The notes below the pieces were generated by a model that did not search any database, was not told the origin of the DNA, and worked only from the letters and a program-made list of their open reading frames with translations. Below are positions 1 through 8,060 of a stretch of 64,000 nt of DNA, one piece after another. Position numbers and translations under genes: made by a program. The stretch's first letter is position 1; every line of letters begins with the position of its first letter. Location of the stretch: NCBI RefSeq assembly GCF_008271745.1, contig NZ_VKKZ01000010.1, positions 62,001-126,000 on the forward strand. The letters run 5' to 3'. Source of the DNA: Rufibacter glacialis. GTDB taxonomy: Bacteria; Bacteroidota; Bacteroidia; Cytophagales; Hymenobacteraceae.

Positions 1-17
1 TAGGAGCAACAAAATAC

Positions 18-557
18 ATGGAGCAAACAGCAAGTGTAAATCAAGTACAGTTTTCGGAAGGGGCCATGGCCGAAATCCGGCGCTACTTATCCCATTACCC
101 CGCTGACCGTCAGAAGTCAGCGATTTTGCCTATCCTGCACATCGCGCAAGCGGAGTTCGGTGGTTGGGTAAGCCCCGAGGCAATGGACCTAGTAGCGGAA
201 ATCCTGAACATCCAGCCCATTGAAGTGTACGAGGTAGCCACCTTCTACACCATGTTCAACCTGAAGCCGGTAGGCAAGCACGTGTTGGAAGTTTGCCGCA
301 CGGGTCCTTGCATGCTGCGCGGCTCTGACCAACTCATTGAGCACCTGGAGAACCGTTTGGGCTGCAAAGTAGGCGAGACCTCCGCTGACGGAAACTTCAC
401 CTTAAAAACGGTGGAATGCCTGGCCTCCTGCGGCACCGGACCGATGCTGCAAGTGCGTGAACAATTCTACGAAGACCTGGACCCCGCCAGCGCCGACCAG
501 CTGCTGGAAGACCTGAAAGCCTTAACCGTAAGGAAACCATGGGAAGAAAATTATTAA
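18..557 (+). CDS. nuoE: NADH-quinone oxidoreductase subunit E (24 kDa type)
   Basis: Thioredoxin-fold subunit of the NADH-oxidising arm of complex I; it carries the [2Fe-2S] cluster N1a beside NuoF on the cytoplasmic side. The four ligands are visible as C93 and C98 (CRTGPC) and C134 and C138 (CLASC). At 179 residues it is a little longer than the usual ~165. The ATG at 18 follows a stop triplet at 1-3 that may end nuoD, and there is no Shine-Dalgarno, as is usual in Bacteroidota. Its last 19 nt overlap nuoF, so the two are probably translationally coupled. Confidence 0.96.
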   Translation: MEQTASVNQVQFSEGAMAEIRRYLSHYPADRQKSAILPILHIAQAEFGGWVSPEAMDLVAEILNIQPIEVYEVATFYTMFNLKPVGKHVLEVCRTGPCMLRGSDQLIEHLENRLGCKVGETSADGNFTLKTVECLASCGTGPMLQVREQFYEDLDPASADQLLEDLKALTVRKPWEENY

Positions 558-1882
558 CTGAACATATCAACGTTGAAGGCATCCATACCTTTGACGTCTA
601 TCGCAAGCACGGCGGGTACGCCTCCGTAGAGAAAGCTTTGAAAACCATGACCCCCGAGGAAGTGGTGGAAGAAGTGAAAGCATCAGGTTTAAGAGGCCGG
701 GGTGGTGCCGGATTCCCTACCGGGATGAAGTGGAGCTTTTTGGCCAAACCAGAAGGAAAACCCCGTTACCTGGTTTGCAACGCCGATGAGTCAGAGCCCG
801 GCACCTTCAAGGACCGGTACCTGATGGAGAAACTGCCGCACCTCTTGATTGAAGGGATGATCACGTCTTCCTTCGCGCTGGGTGCCCGCACTTCTTACAT
901 TTATATAAGAGGTGAGTTGTTGTACGTACTGCGCATCCTGGAGAAAGCCATTGCCGAGGCCTATGCGAACGGGTTCCTGGGCGAGAACATCTTAGGAAGC
1001 GGTTACTCTCTTGATTTGCACGTGCACCCAGGCGGAGGCGCGTACATCTGCGGCGAGGAAACCGCGTTGCTGGAATCGCTGGAAGGCAAGCGCGGAAACC
1101 CGCGTAACAAGCCTCCGTTCCCGGCGGTTTGGGGTCTTTATGGTTGCCCAACCGTGGTAAACAACGTGGAGTCTATTGCCACCGTGCCATGGATTATCAC
1201 CAACACGGCCGCTGAATACGCTAAAATAGGCGTAGGACGCAGCGCGGGTACCAAGCTGATCTCTGCGGGTGGTAACATCAACAAGCCAGGCGTGTACGAG
1301 ATTGATTTGGGTATCACCGTAGAGGAATTCATCTACTCAGATGAGTACTGCGGTGGTATCTGGAAAGGCCGCGACATGAAAGCAGTGATTGCCGGAGGTT
1401 CCTCTGTTCCCATTCTGCCGAAAGAGCTAATCCTGAAAACCGCAGCCGGTGAGGATAGATTGATGACCTACGAGTCGCTTTCTGACGGAGGCTTTGCTAC
1501 AGGTACCATGTTGGGTTCCGGCGGCTTCTTCGTGATGGATGACCAGACCTGCATCGTGCGCCATACCTGGACCCTGGCCCGTTTCTACCACCACGAGTCG
1601 TGCGGCCAGTGCAGCCCATGCCGTGAAGGAACCGGTTGGATGGAAAAAGTATTGCACCGCATTGAGCACGGCCACGGCCACATGCATGACATCGACTTGC
1701 TAGTGAGCGTTGCCAAGCAGATAGAAGGAAATACAATCTGTCCGTTGGGTGATGCGGCTGCCTGGCCAGTGGCAGCGGCTGTTCGTCACTTCCGTGAGGA
1801 GTTTGAGTGGCACGTGAAACACCCGCAGGCAGCTACGGCTCCGGGCGCAGTGTTCAACAAAGCTGAATCTGTATTAGCGTAA
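539..1882 (+). CDS. nuoF: NADH-quinone oxidoreductase subunit F (NADH-binding, 51 kDa type)
   Basis: Binds NADH, FMN and [4Fe-4S] cluster N3, and is the entry point of electrons into complex I. The nucleotide-binding glycine loop RGRGGAGFPTG lies near residues 52-62. The N3 ligands are C355, C358 and C361 (CGQCSPC) plus C401 (NTICPLGD). The length of 447 residues is normal. It overlaps nuoE by 19 nt. It is followed by an unusual 333-bp gap before nuoG that is filled with palindromes, although the genes remain colinear. Confidence 0.97.
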   Translation: MGRKLLTEHINVEGIHTFDVYRKHGGYASVEKALKTMTPEEVVEEVKASGLRGRGGAGFPTGMKWSFLAKPEGKPRYLVCNADESEPGTFKDRYLMEKLPHLLIEGMITSSFALGARTSYIYIRGELLYVLRILEKAIAEAYANGFLGENILGSGYSLDLHVHPGGGAYICGEETALLESLEGKRGNPRNKPPFPAVWGLYGCPTVVNNVESIATVPWIITNTAAEYAKIGVGRSAGTKLISAGGNINKPGVYEIDLGITVEEFIYSDEYCGGIWKGRDMKAVIAGGSSVPILPKELILKTAAGEDRLMTYESLSDGGFATGTMLGSGGFFVMDDQTCIVRHTWTLARFYHHESCGQCSPCREGTGWMEKVLHRIEHGHGHMHDIDLLVSVAKQIEGNTICPLGDAAAWPVAAAVRHFREEFEWHVKHPQAATAPGAVFNKAESVLA

Positions 1883-1888
1883 ATAGAA

Positions 1889-1924
1889 GTTTCTAGCCTG
1901 TTTTAGAGAAATCAGGCTAGAAAC
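1889..1924. repeat. 36-bp palindrome family, copy 1
   Basis: 36 nt with perfect 12-nt arms (GTTTCTAGCCTG and CAGGCTAGAAAC) around a 12-nt loop. It begins 7 nt after the nuoF stop codon and is the best-paired copy in the window. Confidence 0.85.
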
Positions 1925-1948
1925 AGAATAATCAACAAGCTCACTCAC

Positions 1949-2039
1949 TTGTCATCCTGAAAGGATCTTGTGGGTGAGCTAGAAAAGCCGAAGAGAACCG
2001 TCCTTGCCGTTCGCTACCAAGATCCTTTCAGGATGACAA
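1949..2039. repeat. Long inverted repeat, TCATCCTGAAAGGATCTT type
   Basis: The arms at 1949-1970 and 2018-2039 are perfect 22-nt reverse complements separated by 47 nt. A related element with the same core sits at 41050-41140, so this is a dispersed MITE- or REP-like hairpin family. No coding content is present. Confidence 0.85.
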
Positions 2040-2108
2040 AAAGGAGAAGGGTTTAACTGAAAGGAAAAGCCTTTCAAGGGGTTTCTAAGAAGCTAAAAGT
2101 GAATTGCC

Positions 2109-2144
2109 GTTTAGAGGTTGCTTTCCCCAAAAGTGGCCTTAAAC
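2109..2144. repeat. 36-bp palindrome family, copy 2
   Basis: 36 nt, from GTTTAGAGG to GGCCTTAAAC. The outer GTTTA/TAAAC pairs are kept, and the centre reads TTTCCCC, the opposite orientation to most copies. Confidence 0.65.
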
Positions 2145-2215
2145 AGAAATACAATTAAATAGCCATTTGCTAAGCGTCACCACCCGTGACAATCAGCAAT
2201 CAACAATAATTTTAG

Positions 2216-3220
2216 ATGGTAAAAATAACGTTTGATGGCATAGAGGTGGAGGTAGAGGAAGGAACTACCATCCTCAACGCTGCCCGTAAAATCGGCGGCG
2301 AGGTGGTGCCCCCGGCCATGTGCTACTATACCCCTTTAAAGGGAACCGGCGGAAAATGCCGCGCCTGTATGGTTCGGGTAGCAGCTGGCTCAGCGAAAGA
2401 CCCGCGCCCCATGCCTAAGCTGGTGGCGAGCTGCATTACTCCGGTACAAGACGGAATGGTGGTGGAAAACACGACCAACCCAGATGTATTGGCCGCTCGC
2501 AAAGGCGTAGTGGAGATGCTGTTGATAAACCACCCCCTGGATTGCCCAATCTGCGACCAGGCCGGGGAGTGTGATTTGCAGAACTTCGCCTACGAGCACG
2601 GTACCTCCGGCACCCGGTATGAGGAAGAGCGCCGCACCTTTGACAAAATCGACATTGGGCCGTTGGTGCAGCTGCACATGACGCGTTGCATTCTATGCTA
2701 CCGCTGCGTGTACACCGCTGATCAGTTAACGGAGAAGCGCGTGCACGGCGTGTTAGGCCGTGGTGATGCCGCCGAGATTGGAACCTACGTGGAGAAGGTG
2801 ATCGACAACGAGTTCTCCGGAAACATCATTGATGTGTGTCCGGTAGGAGCGTTGACGGATAAGACTTTCCGTTTCAAAAACCGGGTGTGGTTCACCAAGC
2901 CCGTTGATGCGCACCGCGATTGCCCTACTTGCTCCGGTAAAACGGTGTTGTGGATGCGCGGCAACGATGTGTTGCGTGTAACTGCCCGCAAGGATGAGTA
3001 CAACGAGGTGCAGGAGTTCATCTGTAACACCTGCCGCTTTGACAAGAAAGACCCGAACGACTGGACCATTGAAGGACCACGCAAGATTGCCCGTACATCG
3101 GTGATTTCTACGAACCATTATGAGTTGCCGGTGCTGAACGTGAACGTGATCCCGAACCTGCCAGGCTCAACAGAAGAAGATTTAGAATCCACTCCTTTTA
3201 ACCTAGGAAGACACGTATAA
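2216..3220 (+). CDS. nuoG: NADH-quinone oxidoreductase subunit G, short form
   Basis: Iron-sulfur subunit that carries electrons from the flavin arm. An N-terminal [2Fe-2S] ferredoxin domain has C36, C48, C51 and C73. It is followed by the His/Cys [4Fe-4S] site H106, C110, C113 and C119, then a third cluster site (CILCYRC with a later CPVGAL), and a C-terminal Cys-rich stretch (CPTC, CNTC). At 334 residues it lacks the large molybdopterin-oxidoreductase domain of the ~900-residue E. coli protein. The ORF is intact and ends exactly where nuoH starts (shared base 3220), so the short form is not a frameshift. Short NuoG proteins are, to my knowledge, usual in this lineage. Confidence 0.93.
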   Translation: MVKITFDGIEVEVEEGTTILNAARKIGGEVVPPAMCYYTPLKGTGGKCRACMVRVAAGSAKDPRPMPKLVASCITPVQDGMVVENTTNPDVLAARKGVVEMLLINHPLDCPICDQAGECDLQNFAYEHGTSGTRYEEERRTFDKIDIGPLVQLHMTRCILCYRCVYTADQLTEKRVHGVLGRGDAAEIGTYVEKVIDNEFSGNIIDVCPVGALTDKTFRFKNRVWFTKPVDAHRDCPTCSGKTVLWMRGNDVLRVTARKDEYNEVQEFICNTCRFDKKDPNDWTIEGPRKIARTSVISTNHYELPVLNVNVIPNLPGSTEEDLESTPFNLGRHV

Positions 3221-4275
3221 TGGAGTTAGACATCCTATTAATCAAAGGGCTCATCATCTTTGCCGTTTTCGGTATTACGTTGCTGATTGCCACTTACTCC
3301 ACCTACGCTGAGCGGAAAGTGGCAGCTTTCATCCAGGACCGCGTAGGTCCTAACCGTGCAGGTCCGTTTGGTTTAGCGCAGCCCCTGGCAGATGCGGTGA
3401 AACTATTCTTCAAAGAAGAGTTTGTGCCAGCCAATGCGAACAAGTTCCTCTTTATTGCCGGTCCTTCACTAGCCATGTTAACGGCGTGTATGTCCAGTGC
3501 GGTGATTCCGTTTGGCGGTACATTGCTGATTGGCGGTGAGTACATCCATTTGCAGGCCATTGAGGTGAACATCGGTATTCTGTACGTGTTCGGTATTGTG
3601 GCCTTAGGTGTGTACGGCATCATGATCGGCGGTTGGGCATCCAACAACAAGTTCTCTTTGTTAGGCGCCATTCGGGCGGCTTCGCAGAACATCAGCTACG
3701 AGCTGGCCATGGGTATGTCCATTATTGCGTTGTTGCTGGTAACCGGTACCCTTTCTATGCGGGACATTGCTGCGCAGCAGGGACAGGAGCTGTTTGGGGT
3801 GTCTGGTTTGAACTGGAACATCTTCTATCAGCCGGTAGGCTTTTTGATTTTCATCATCTGTGCCTTCGCCGAGACCAACCGAGTTCCTTTCGACTTACCG
3901 GAGTGCGAGACCGAGTTGGTGGGTGGGTACCACACCGAGTATAGCTCTATGGGCATGGGCTTGTACCTGTTCGCAGAGTACGTGAACATCTTCGTGGCCT
4001 CCGCGGTGATGGCTACCCTTTACTTTGGCGGGTACAACTTCCCGTTCATGCACCAGTTAGGATTACCACATAACGTAGTGACCATCCTGGGAACGGTAGT
4101 GCTGTTTGGCAAGATTTTCTTTTTTATCTTCTTCTTCATGTGGGTGCGCTGGACACTGCCGCGTTTCCGCTATGACCAGTTGATGAACCTGGGCTGGAAA
4201 ATCCTGATTCCGTTGTCTATCCTGAACGTGATCGTGACCGGCGGAGCCATTCTGTTGAAAGCGGAGTTGTTCTAA
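3220..4275 (+). CDS. nuoH: NADH-quinone oxidoreductase subunit H
   Basis: Membrane subunit at the junction of the two arms of complex I, contributing to the quinone-binding channel. About eight hydrophobic helices are visible. The family signatures AERKVAAFIQDRVGPNRAGP (residues 29-48) and the acidic loop ETNRVPFDLPECETELVGGY near residue 220 are intact. The length of 351 residues is typical. Its start overlaps the nuoG stop by one base, indicating tight coupling. Confidence 0.97.
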   Translation: MELDILLIKGLIIFAVFGITLLIATYSTYAERKVAAFIQDRVGPNRAGPFGLAQPLADAVKLFFKEEFVPANANKFLFIAGPSLAMLTACMSSAVIPFGGTLLIGGEYIHLQAIEVNIGILYVFGIVALGVYGIMIGGWASNNKFSLLGAIRAASQNISYELAMGMSIIALLLVTGTLSMRDIAAQQGQELFGVSGLNWNIFYQPVGFLIFIICAFAETNRVPFDLPECETELVGGYHTEYSSMGMGLYLFAEYVNIFVASAVMATLYFGGYNFPFMHQLGLPHNVVTILGTVVLFGKIFFFIFFFMWVRWTLPRFRYDQLMNLGWKILIPLSILNVIVTGGAILLKAELF

Positions 4276-4349
4276 GACAGTATGAGTAGGAGAGGAGCAG
4301 GTTTGAAAACTTCGTTCCTCTGCCCAATCATTTAAAGAGTATAAGAGAC

Positions 4350-4856
4350 ATGCAATCACTTAGTAATAGAGCGAAAAAGCTGGAGAAGAAACCCATGAAT
4401 TTTTCCGAGAGAATGTATCTCCCGGCCATCTTCCAGGGTTTGTCTATCACCATGCGCCACTTCTTCAAGAAGAAAGCCACCATTAAATACCCCGAGGAAA
4501 CCCGCCCCATGAGTGCGGTGTGGCGTGGTTTGCACGTGCTCAAGCGCGATGAAAAAGGAAGAGAGCGTTGCACGGCCTGCGGGCTGTGCGCCGTGGCTTG
4601 TCCGGCCGAGGCCATTACCATGGTAGCCGGTGAGCGCAAACGGGGCGAGGAGAATCTGTACCGCGAGGAGAAATATGCGATCAGCTACGAGATCAACATG
4701 CTGCGTTGCATTTTCTGCGGCCTGTGCGAAGAAGCCTGCCCTAAGGCGGCCATCTTCCTGCAGAACGACAAAGTGGCCCCGGCCCGCTACGAGCGCGATG
4801 AGTTCATCTACGGCAAAGACCGTCTGGTAGAGCCCATGCCTATTCAAAACCTATAA
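4350..4856 (+). CDS. nuoI: NADH-quinone oxidoreductase subunit I (2x[4Fe-4S])
   Basis: Ferredoxin-like subunit carrying clusters N6a and N6b, which hand electrons towards the terminal cluster N2. Two classic motifs are present: CTACGLCAVACP and CIFCGLCEEACP. At 168 residues the length is normal for the family. It lies 74 nt after nuoH and 33 nt before nuoJ, inside the same transcription unit. Confidence 0.96.
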   Translation: MQSLSNRAKKLEKKPMNFSERMYLPAIFQGLSITMRHFFKKKATIKYPEETRPMSAVWRGLHVLKRDEKGRERCTACGLCAVACPAEAITMVAGERKRGEENLYREEKYAISYEINMLRCIFCGLCEEACPKAAIFLQNDKVAPARYERDEFIYGKDRLVEPMPIQNL

Positions 4857-4889
4857 TCCGCCGCTTCGTGCGCCTTATCCTAAACCATT

Positions 4890-5405
4890 ATGACGGGTAA
4901 TTTCTTTTACTTTCTCACTTTTGTAACCTTGTTCGCGGCCATTGGGGTTGTTGCCTCTAAAAACCCGGTGTACAGCGTTCTGTTCATGATCTTGACGTTT
5001 TTCGCCTTGACTGGCCACTACATTCTGTTGAATGCCCAGTTTCTGGCGGCGGTAAACTTCATTGTGTACATGGGTGCCATCATGGTGCTGTTCCTCTTCG
5101 TGATCATGTTCCTGAACATGCGCGAAGACACGGAGAAGCACAAGCCTATGTTGAGCAAGTTTGCCGCGGCCATTGCCGGGGGAATCCTGTTTGTGGTGAT
5201 GATTGCCGCCCTGAAAGACGTGAACACCCAAATGATGCAACCTGCCGTGTTTGACTCACAGATAGGCATGGTAGAGAACCTGGGGAAAGTGCTTTTCAGA
5301 GATTACCTGTTGCCATTTGAGCTTGCCTCGGTTCTATTCCTGGCGGCAATGGCCGGTGCGGTGATGCTGGGCAAGCGCGAGCCGGGCGAGCAGAACAGAT
5401 TCTAA
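4890..5405 (+). CDS. nuoJ: NADH-quinone oxidoreductase subunit J
   Basis: Small membrane subunit of complex I with five predicted helices over 171 residues. The conserved stretch LNAQFLAAVNFIVYMGAIMV in the middle identifies the family. It is followed by a terminator-like hairpin and two palindromic repeats before nuoK, an uncommon break inside a nuo operon. Confidence 0.95.
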   Translation: MTGNFFYFLTFVTLFAAIGVVASKNPVYSVLFMILTFFALTGHYILLNAQFLAAVNFIVYMGAIMVLFLFVIMFLNMREDTEKHKPMLSKFAAAIAGGILFVVMIAALKDVNTQMMQPAVFDSQIGMVENLGKVLFRDYLLPFELASVLFLAAMAGAVMLGKREPGEQNRF

Positions 5406-5423
5406 GGCTCCTTAGGGAGGCTT

Positions 5424-5454
5424 AAAAAGGACAGCTATCCATGTTGTCCTTTTT
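5424..5454 (+). terminator. Intrinsic-terminator-like hairpin inside the nuo operon
   Basis: The arms AAAAAGGACA (5424-5433) and TGTCCTTTTT (5445-5454) enclose an 11-nt loop, and the second arm ends in a run of seven T. It is 18 nt after nuoJ and reads as a partial terminator or attenuator ahead of nuoK-N. Confidence 0.6.
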
Positions 5455-5478
5455 TAATGCCACCACTGCTAAGGATCC

Positions 5479-5513
5479 GTTTTAGCCTGCTTTTCAGGAA
5501 ACAGCCTCTTAAC
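5479..5513. repeat. 36-bp palindrome family, copy 3
   Basis: 35 nt between nuoJ and nuoK. The left half is GTTTTAGCCTGCTTTTC and the centre CAGGAAA. It follows the hairpin at 5424-5454. Confidence 0.75.
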
Positions 5514-5543
5514 AGCGCCTGCGGTTCTAAAGAGAAGCCAAGT

Positions 5544-5578
5544 GTTTTAGAGGCTTTTCTTTAGAAACTGGCCAAAAC
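5544..5578. repeat. 36-bp palindrome family, copy 4
   Basis: 35 nt, second copy in the nuoJ-nuoK gap. The outer arms are GTTTT and AAAAC, with TTTTC..GAAA inside. Confidence 0.7.
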
Positions 5579-5702
5579 GTTGACATTAGAATTCAAGCTA
5601 CCCGGCAGAGGGTGGCTTTTAATATGGTTTTACCAAAAAATGGGAATAACTTTGAGCGCTGTGCCAAGCGCTTCAAACGCTTATCTCACCAACCTATTTA
5701 AC

Positions 5703-6032
5703 ATGAATGAGATTCCTGAGGTCATTAGGACCATCCCGCTGAATCATTACCTGTTCTTCAGCACCGCTCTTTTCTGTATCGGGATCATTGGGGTACTCAC
5801 CCGCCGCAACGCCATCATTATTTTCATGTGCATTGAGTTAATGTTGAACTCAGTGAACCTGTTGCTGACGGCTTTCTCGTCTTATCGTTCAGACCCCAAC
5901 GGGCAGATTTTCGTGTTCTTCATCATGGCGGTGGCGGCCGCCGAAGTAGCCGTGGGCCTGGCCATCATTGTGATGATCTACCGGAACGTACGCTCCACTG
6001 ACATCAACATCCTGAACAAACTGAAATGGTAA
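5703..6032 (+). CDS. nuoK: NADH-quinone oxidoreductase subunit K
   Basis: Antiporter-like membrane subunit (MrpC/NuoK family) with three helices. The helix-2 glutamate lies in [16 protein letters not shown]. The start is placed at ATG 5703 (109 residues, [10 protein letters not shown]), which matches the usual length of about 100. The frame is open upstream to a TTG at 5580 and an ATG at 5640, but those would add residues unlike the family and overlap the palindromic repeat region. Confidence 0.93.
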   Translation: MNEIPEVIRTIPLNHYLFFSTALFCIGIIGVLTRRNAIIIFMCIELMLNSVNLLLTAFSSYRSDPNGQIFVFFIMAVAAAEVAVGLAIIVMIYRNVRSTDINILNKLKW

Positions 6033-6091
6033 GGCGATTCACCGCCACGCTCATTTCCTGAAAGAATACCGTTCCATTTACGCTTTAACAA

Positions 6092-8047
6092 ATGCAAGAA
6101 TTTATTTTGCCGGCAAACAACGCTGAGATGACCTGGGTGTGTTTGCTGATTCCGCTCCTGCCGCTGATCGGGTTCCTGATTAACGGGCTGGGTAACCGGA
6201 AATTGCCCAAAGGACTGGCGGGATTGGTGGGTTGTGCCACCGTAATCGGTTCGTTCCTGTTGTCTTTGTACCTGTTCTTCGGGTTTGAAGGCTACGGCAA
6301 CCGCCCCTATACCACTGATATCTTCAACTGGATCTCCGTGGGGGCGCTTAAGATCCCGTTCTCCTTCCAGATTGACCAACTGTCGCTGATCATGTTGCTG
6401 TTGGTAACGGGCGTGGGGTCGGTGATCCATATCTACTCGGCAGGCTACATGAGCCACGACGAGAACTTCGGTAAATTCTTCTCTTTTCTGAATCTGTTCG
6501 TGTTCTCCATGCTCCTGTTGGTGATGGGGTCTAACTATGTGATGATGTTTGTGGGCTGGGAAGGCGTAGGGCTTTGCTCATACCTGCTCATCGGGTTCTG
6601 GAACAAAGTGACGCCGTATAACAACGCCGCCAAGAAAGCCTTTATCATGAACCGCGTTGGGGATCTGGGCTTTTTGTTGGGCATCTTCCTTATTTTCCAG
6701 ACCTACGGTAGCGTGGTGTATGGCGAAGTATTCAACCAGGCTTCTCAGCTGAGCGAGGTGAACGATGGCGTAGTGATTGCGATCACCTTGTTGCTATTTG
6801 TAGGGGCCATGGGTAAATCAGCGCAGTTGCCGCTCTATACCTGGTTACCAGATGCCATGGCGGGTCCAACCCCGGTTTCTGCTTTGATTCACGCGGCTAC
6901 CATGGTGACGGCTGGTATCTACATGGTCATCCGGTCAAACGTGCTGTATACCTTGGCTCCGGTTACGCTGGAGTTTGTGGCCATCATTGGTCTGGCTACG
7001 GCCTTGTTTGCGGCTACCATAGGGCTTTTCCAAAATGACATCAAAAAAGTATTGGCTTACTCTACCGTAAGTCAGTTAGGCTATATGTTCCTAGCGCTGG
7101 GTGTGATGGCGTATTCTTCTTCGCTGTTCCACGTTTTGACGCACGCGTTCTTCAAAGCCCTTCTGTTCTTAGGTGCGGGTAGCGTGATCCATGCCATGAG
7201 TGGCGAGCAGGATTTGCGGAAGATGGGCGGTTTAAAGAAAGCCCTGCCCATCACATTCCTTACCTTCTTGATCGGAACCTTAGCCATCTCCGGTATTCCG
7301 CCATTCGCCGGTTTCTTCTCTAAAGACGAGTTGCTGGCGCACGTGTTCATGCACAGCAAAGTGATGTGGGCGTTTGGTCTGTTGACCTCGTTCATGACGG
7401 CTTTCTACATGTTCCGGTTGTTGTACCTGGCCTTCTTCGGAAACTTCAGGGGCACTGAGGAGCAGCGGCAACATCTGCACGAGTCTCCGGCGGTCATGAC
7501 CATTCCGTTGATCATCCTGGCTATCCTTTCCACCATTGGCGGGTTCATGGGTTTACCGGCCGTTTTCAGCCAAAACCACCTGCTGGGCAACTTCCTGTCG
7601 CCTATCTATGAATTAGCCAGAAGAGCCGTGCCTAGCGCGTTTGAGGCCCATCATCTGTCACATGAGACGGAATATATTTTGATGGCCATTTCAGTGGCGG
7701 TAGCAGTGGTTGCCATTATCCTGGCCTACTTCATCTACGGCAAGAAAAGAACGGTTCCCGCGGAGGAAGGCGCTGCCTTGTCGCCATTGCACAAGCTGGT
7801 CTACAACAAATACTACGTGGATGAACTCTACAACGGGTTGATTGTAAAACCCGTGATGGGCTTGTCTACCGGTTTGTACCGTTTTGTGGAGAGAGGCATC
7901 ATTGACCCCATTGTGAATGGGTTTGGAAAAGGGGTATTAGGCGGCGGCCGCTCCCTGCGCTTTGTGCAGAGCGGGGCCACTGGTTCTTACCTGCTCCTGA
8001 TGGTGCTGGGCATCGCGTTAATCTTATTGCTGAACTTTATTATCTGA
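6092..8047 (+). CDS. nuoL: NADH-quinone oxidoreductase subunit L
   Basis: Distal proton-pumping antiporter-like subunit, 651 residues with about 16 helices. The family core is present, including GWEGVGLCSYLLIGFW, the charged stretch GKSAQLPLYTWLPDAMAGPT and HAATMVTAGIYM. The C-terminal amphipathic helix and last membrane helix are intact (ends ALILLLNFII). It is 13 nt upstream of nuoM. Confidence 0.97.
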   Translation: MQEFILPANNAEMTWVCLLIPLLPLIGFLINGLGNRKLPKGLAGLVGCATVIGSFLLSLYLFFGFEGYGNRPYTTDIFNWISVGALKIPFSFQIDQLSLIMLLLVTGVGSVIHIYSAGYMSHDENFGKFFSFLNLFVFSMLLLVMGSNYVMMFVGWEGVGLCSYLLIGFWNKVTPYNNAAKKAFIMNRVGDLGFLLGIFLIFQTYGSVVYGEVFNQASQLSEVNDGVVIAITLLLFVGAMGKSAQLPLYTWLPDAMAGPTPVSALIHAATMVTAGIYMVIRSNVLYTLAPVTLEFVAIIGLATALFAATIGLFQNDIKKVLAYSTVSQLGYMFLALGVMAYSSSLFHVLTHAFFKALLFLGAGSVIHAMSGEQDLRKMGGLKKALPITFLTFLIGTLAISGIPPFAGFFSKDELLAHVFMHSKVMWAFGLLTSFMTAFYMFRLLYLAFFGNFRGTEEQRQHLHESPAVMTIPLIILAILSTIGGFMGLPAVFSQNHLLGNFLSPIYELARRAVPSAFEAHHLSHETEYILMAISVAVAVVAIILAYFIYGKKRTVPAEEGAALSPLHKLVYNKYYVDELYNGLIVKPVMGLSTGLYRFVERGIIDPIVNGFGKGVLGGGRSLRFVQSGATGSYLLLMVLGIALILLLNFII

Positions 8048-8060
8048 TACTGCCAACCAC

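Larger units (their letters stand above)
1883..2215. other. Repeat-filled gap between nuoF and nuoG
   Basis: No gene is seen here. The 333 bp hold two copies of the 36-bp palindrome family (1889-1924 and 2109-2144) and a 22-nt perfect inverted repeat (1949-1970 with 2018-2039). No strong T-tract terminator is present, so read-through into nuoG is likely. Confidence 0.8.

Noticed and set aside
5580-5702. Upstream extension of nuoK from TTG 5580
   Set aside because: It would add 41 residues unlike NuoK and begin 2 nt after a palindrome copy; ATG 5703 fits the family length.
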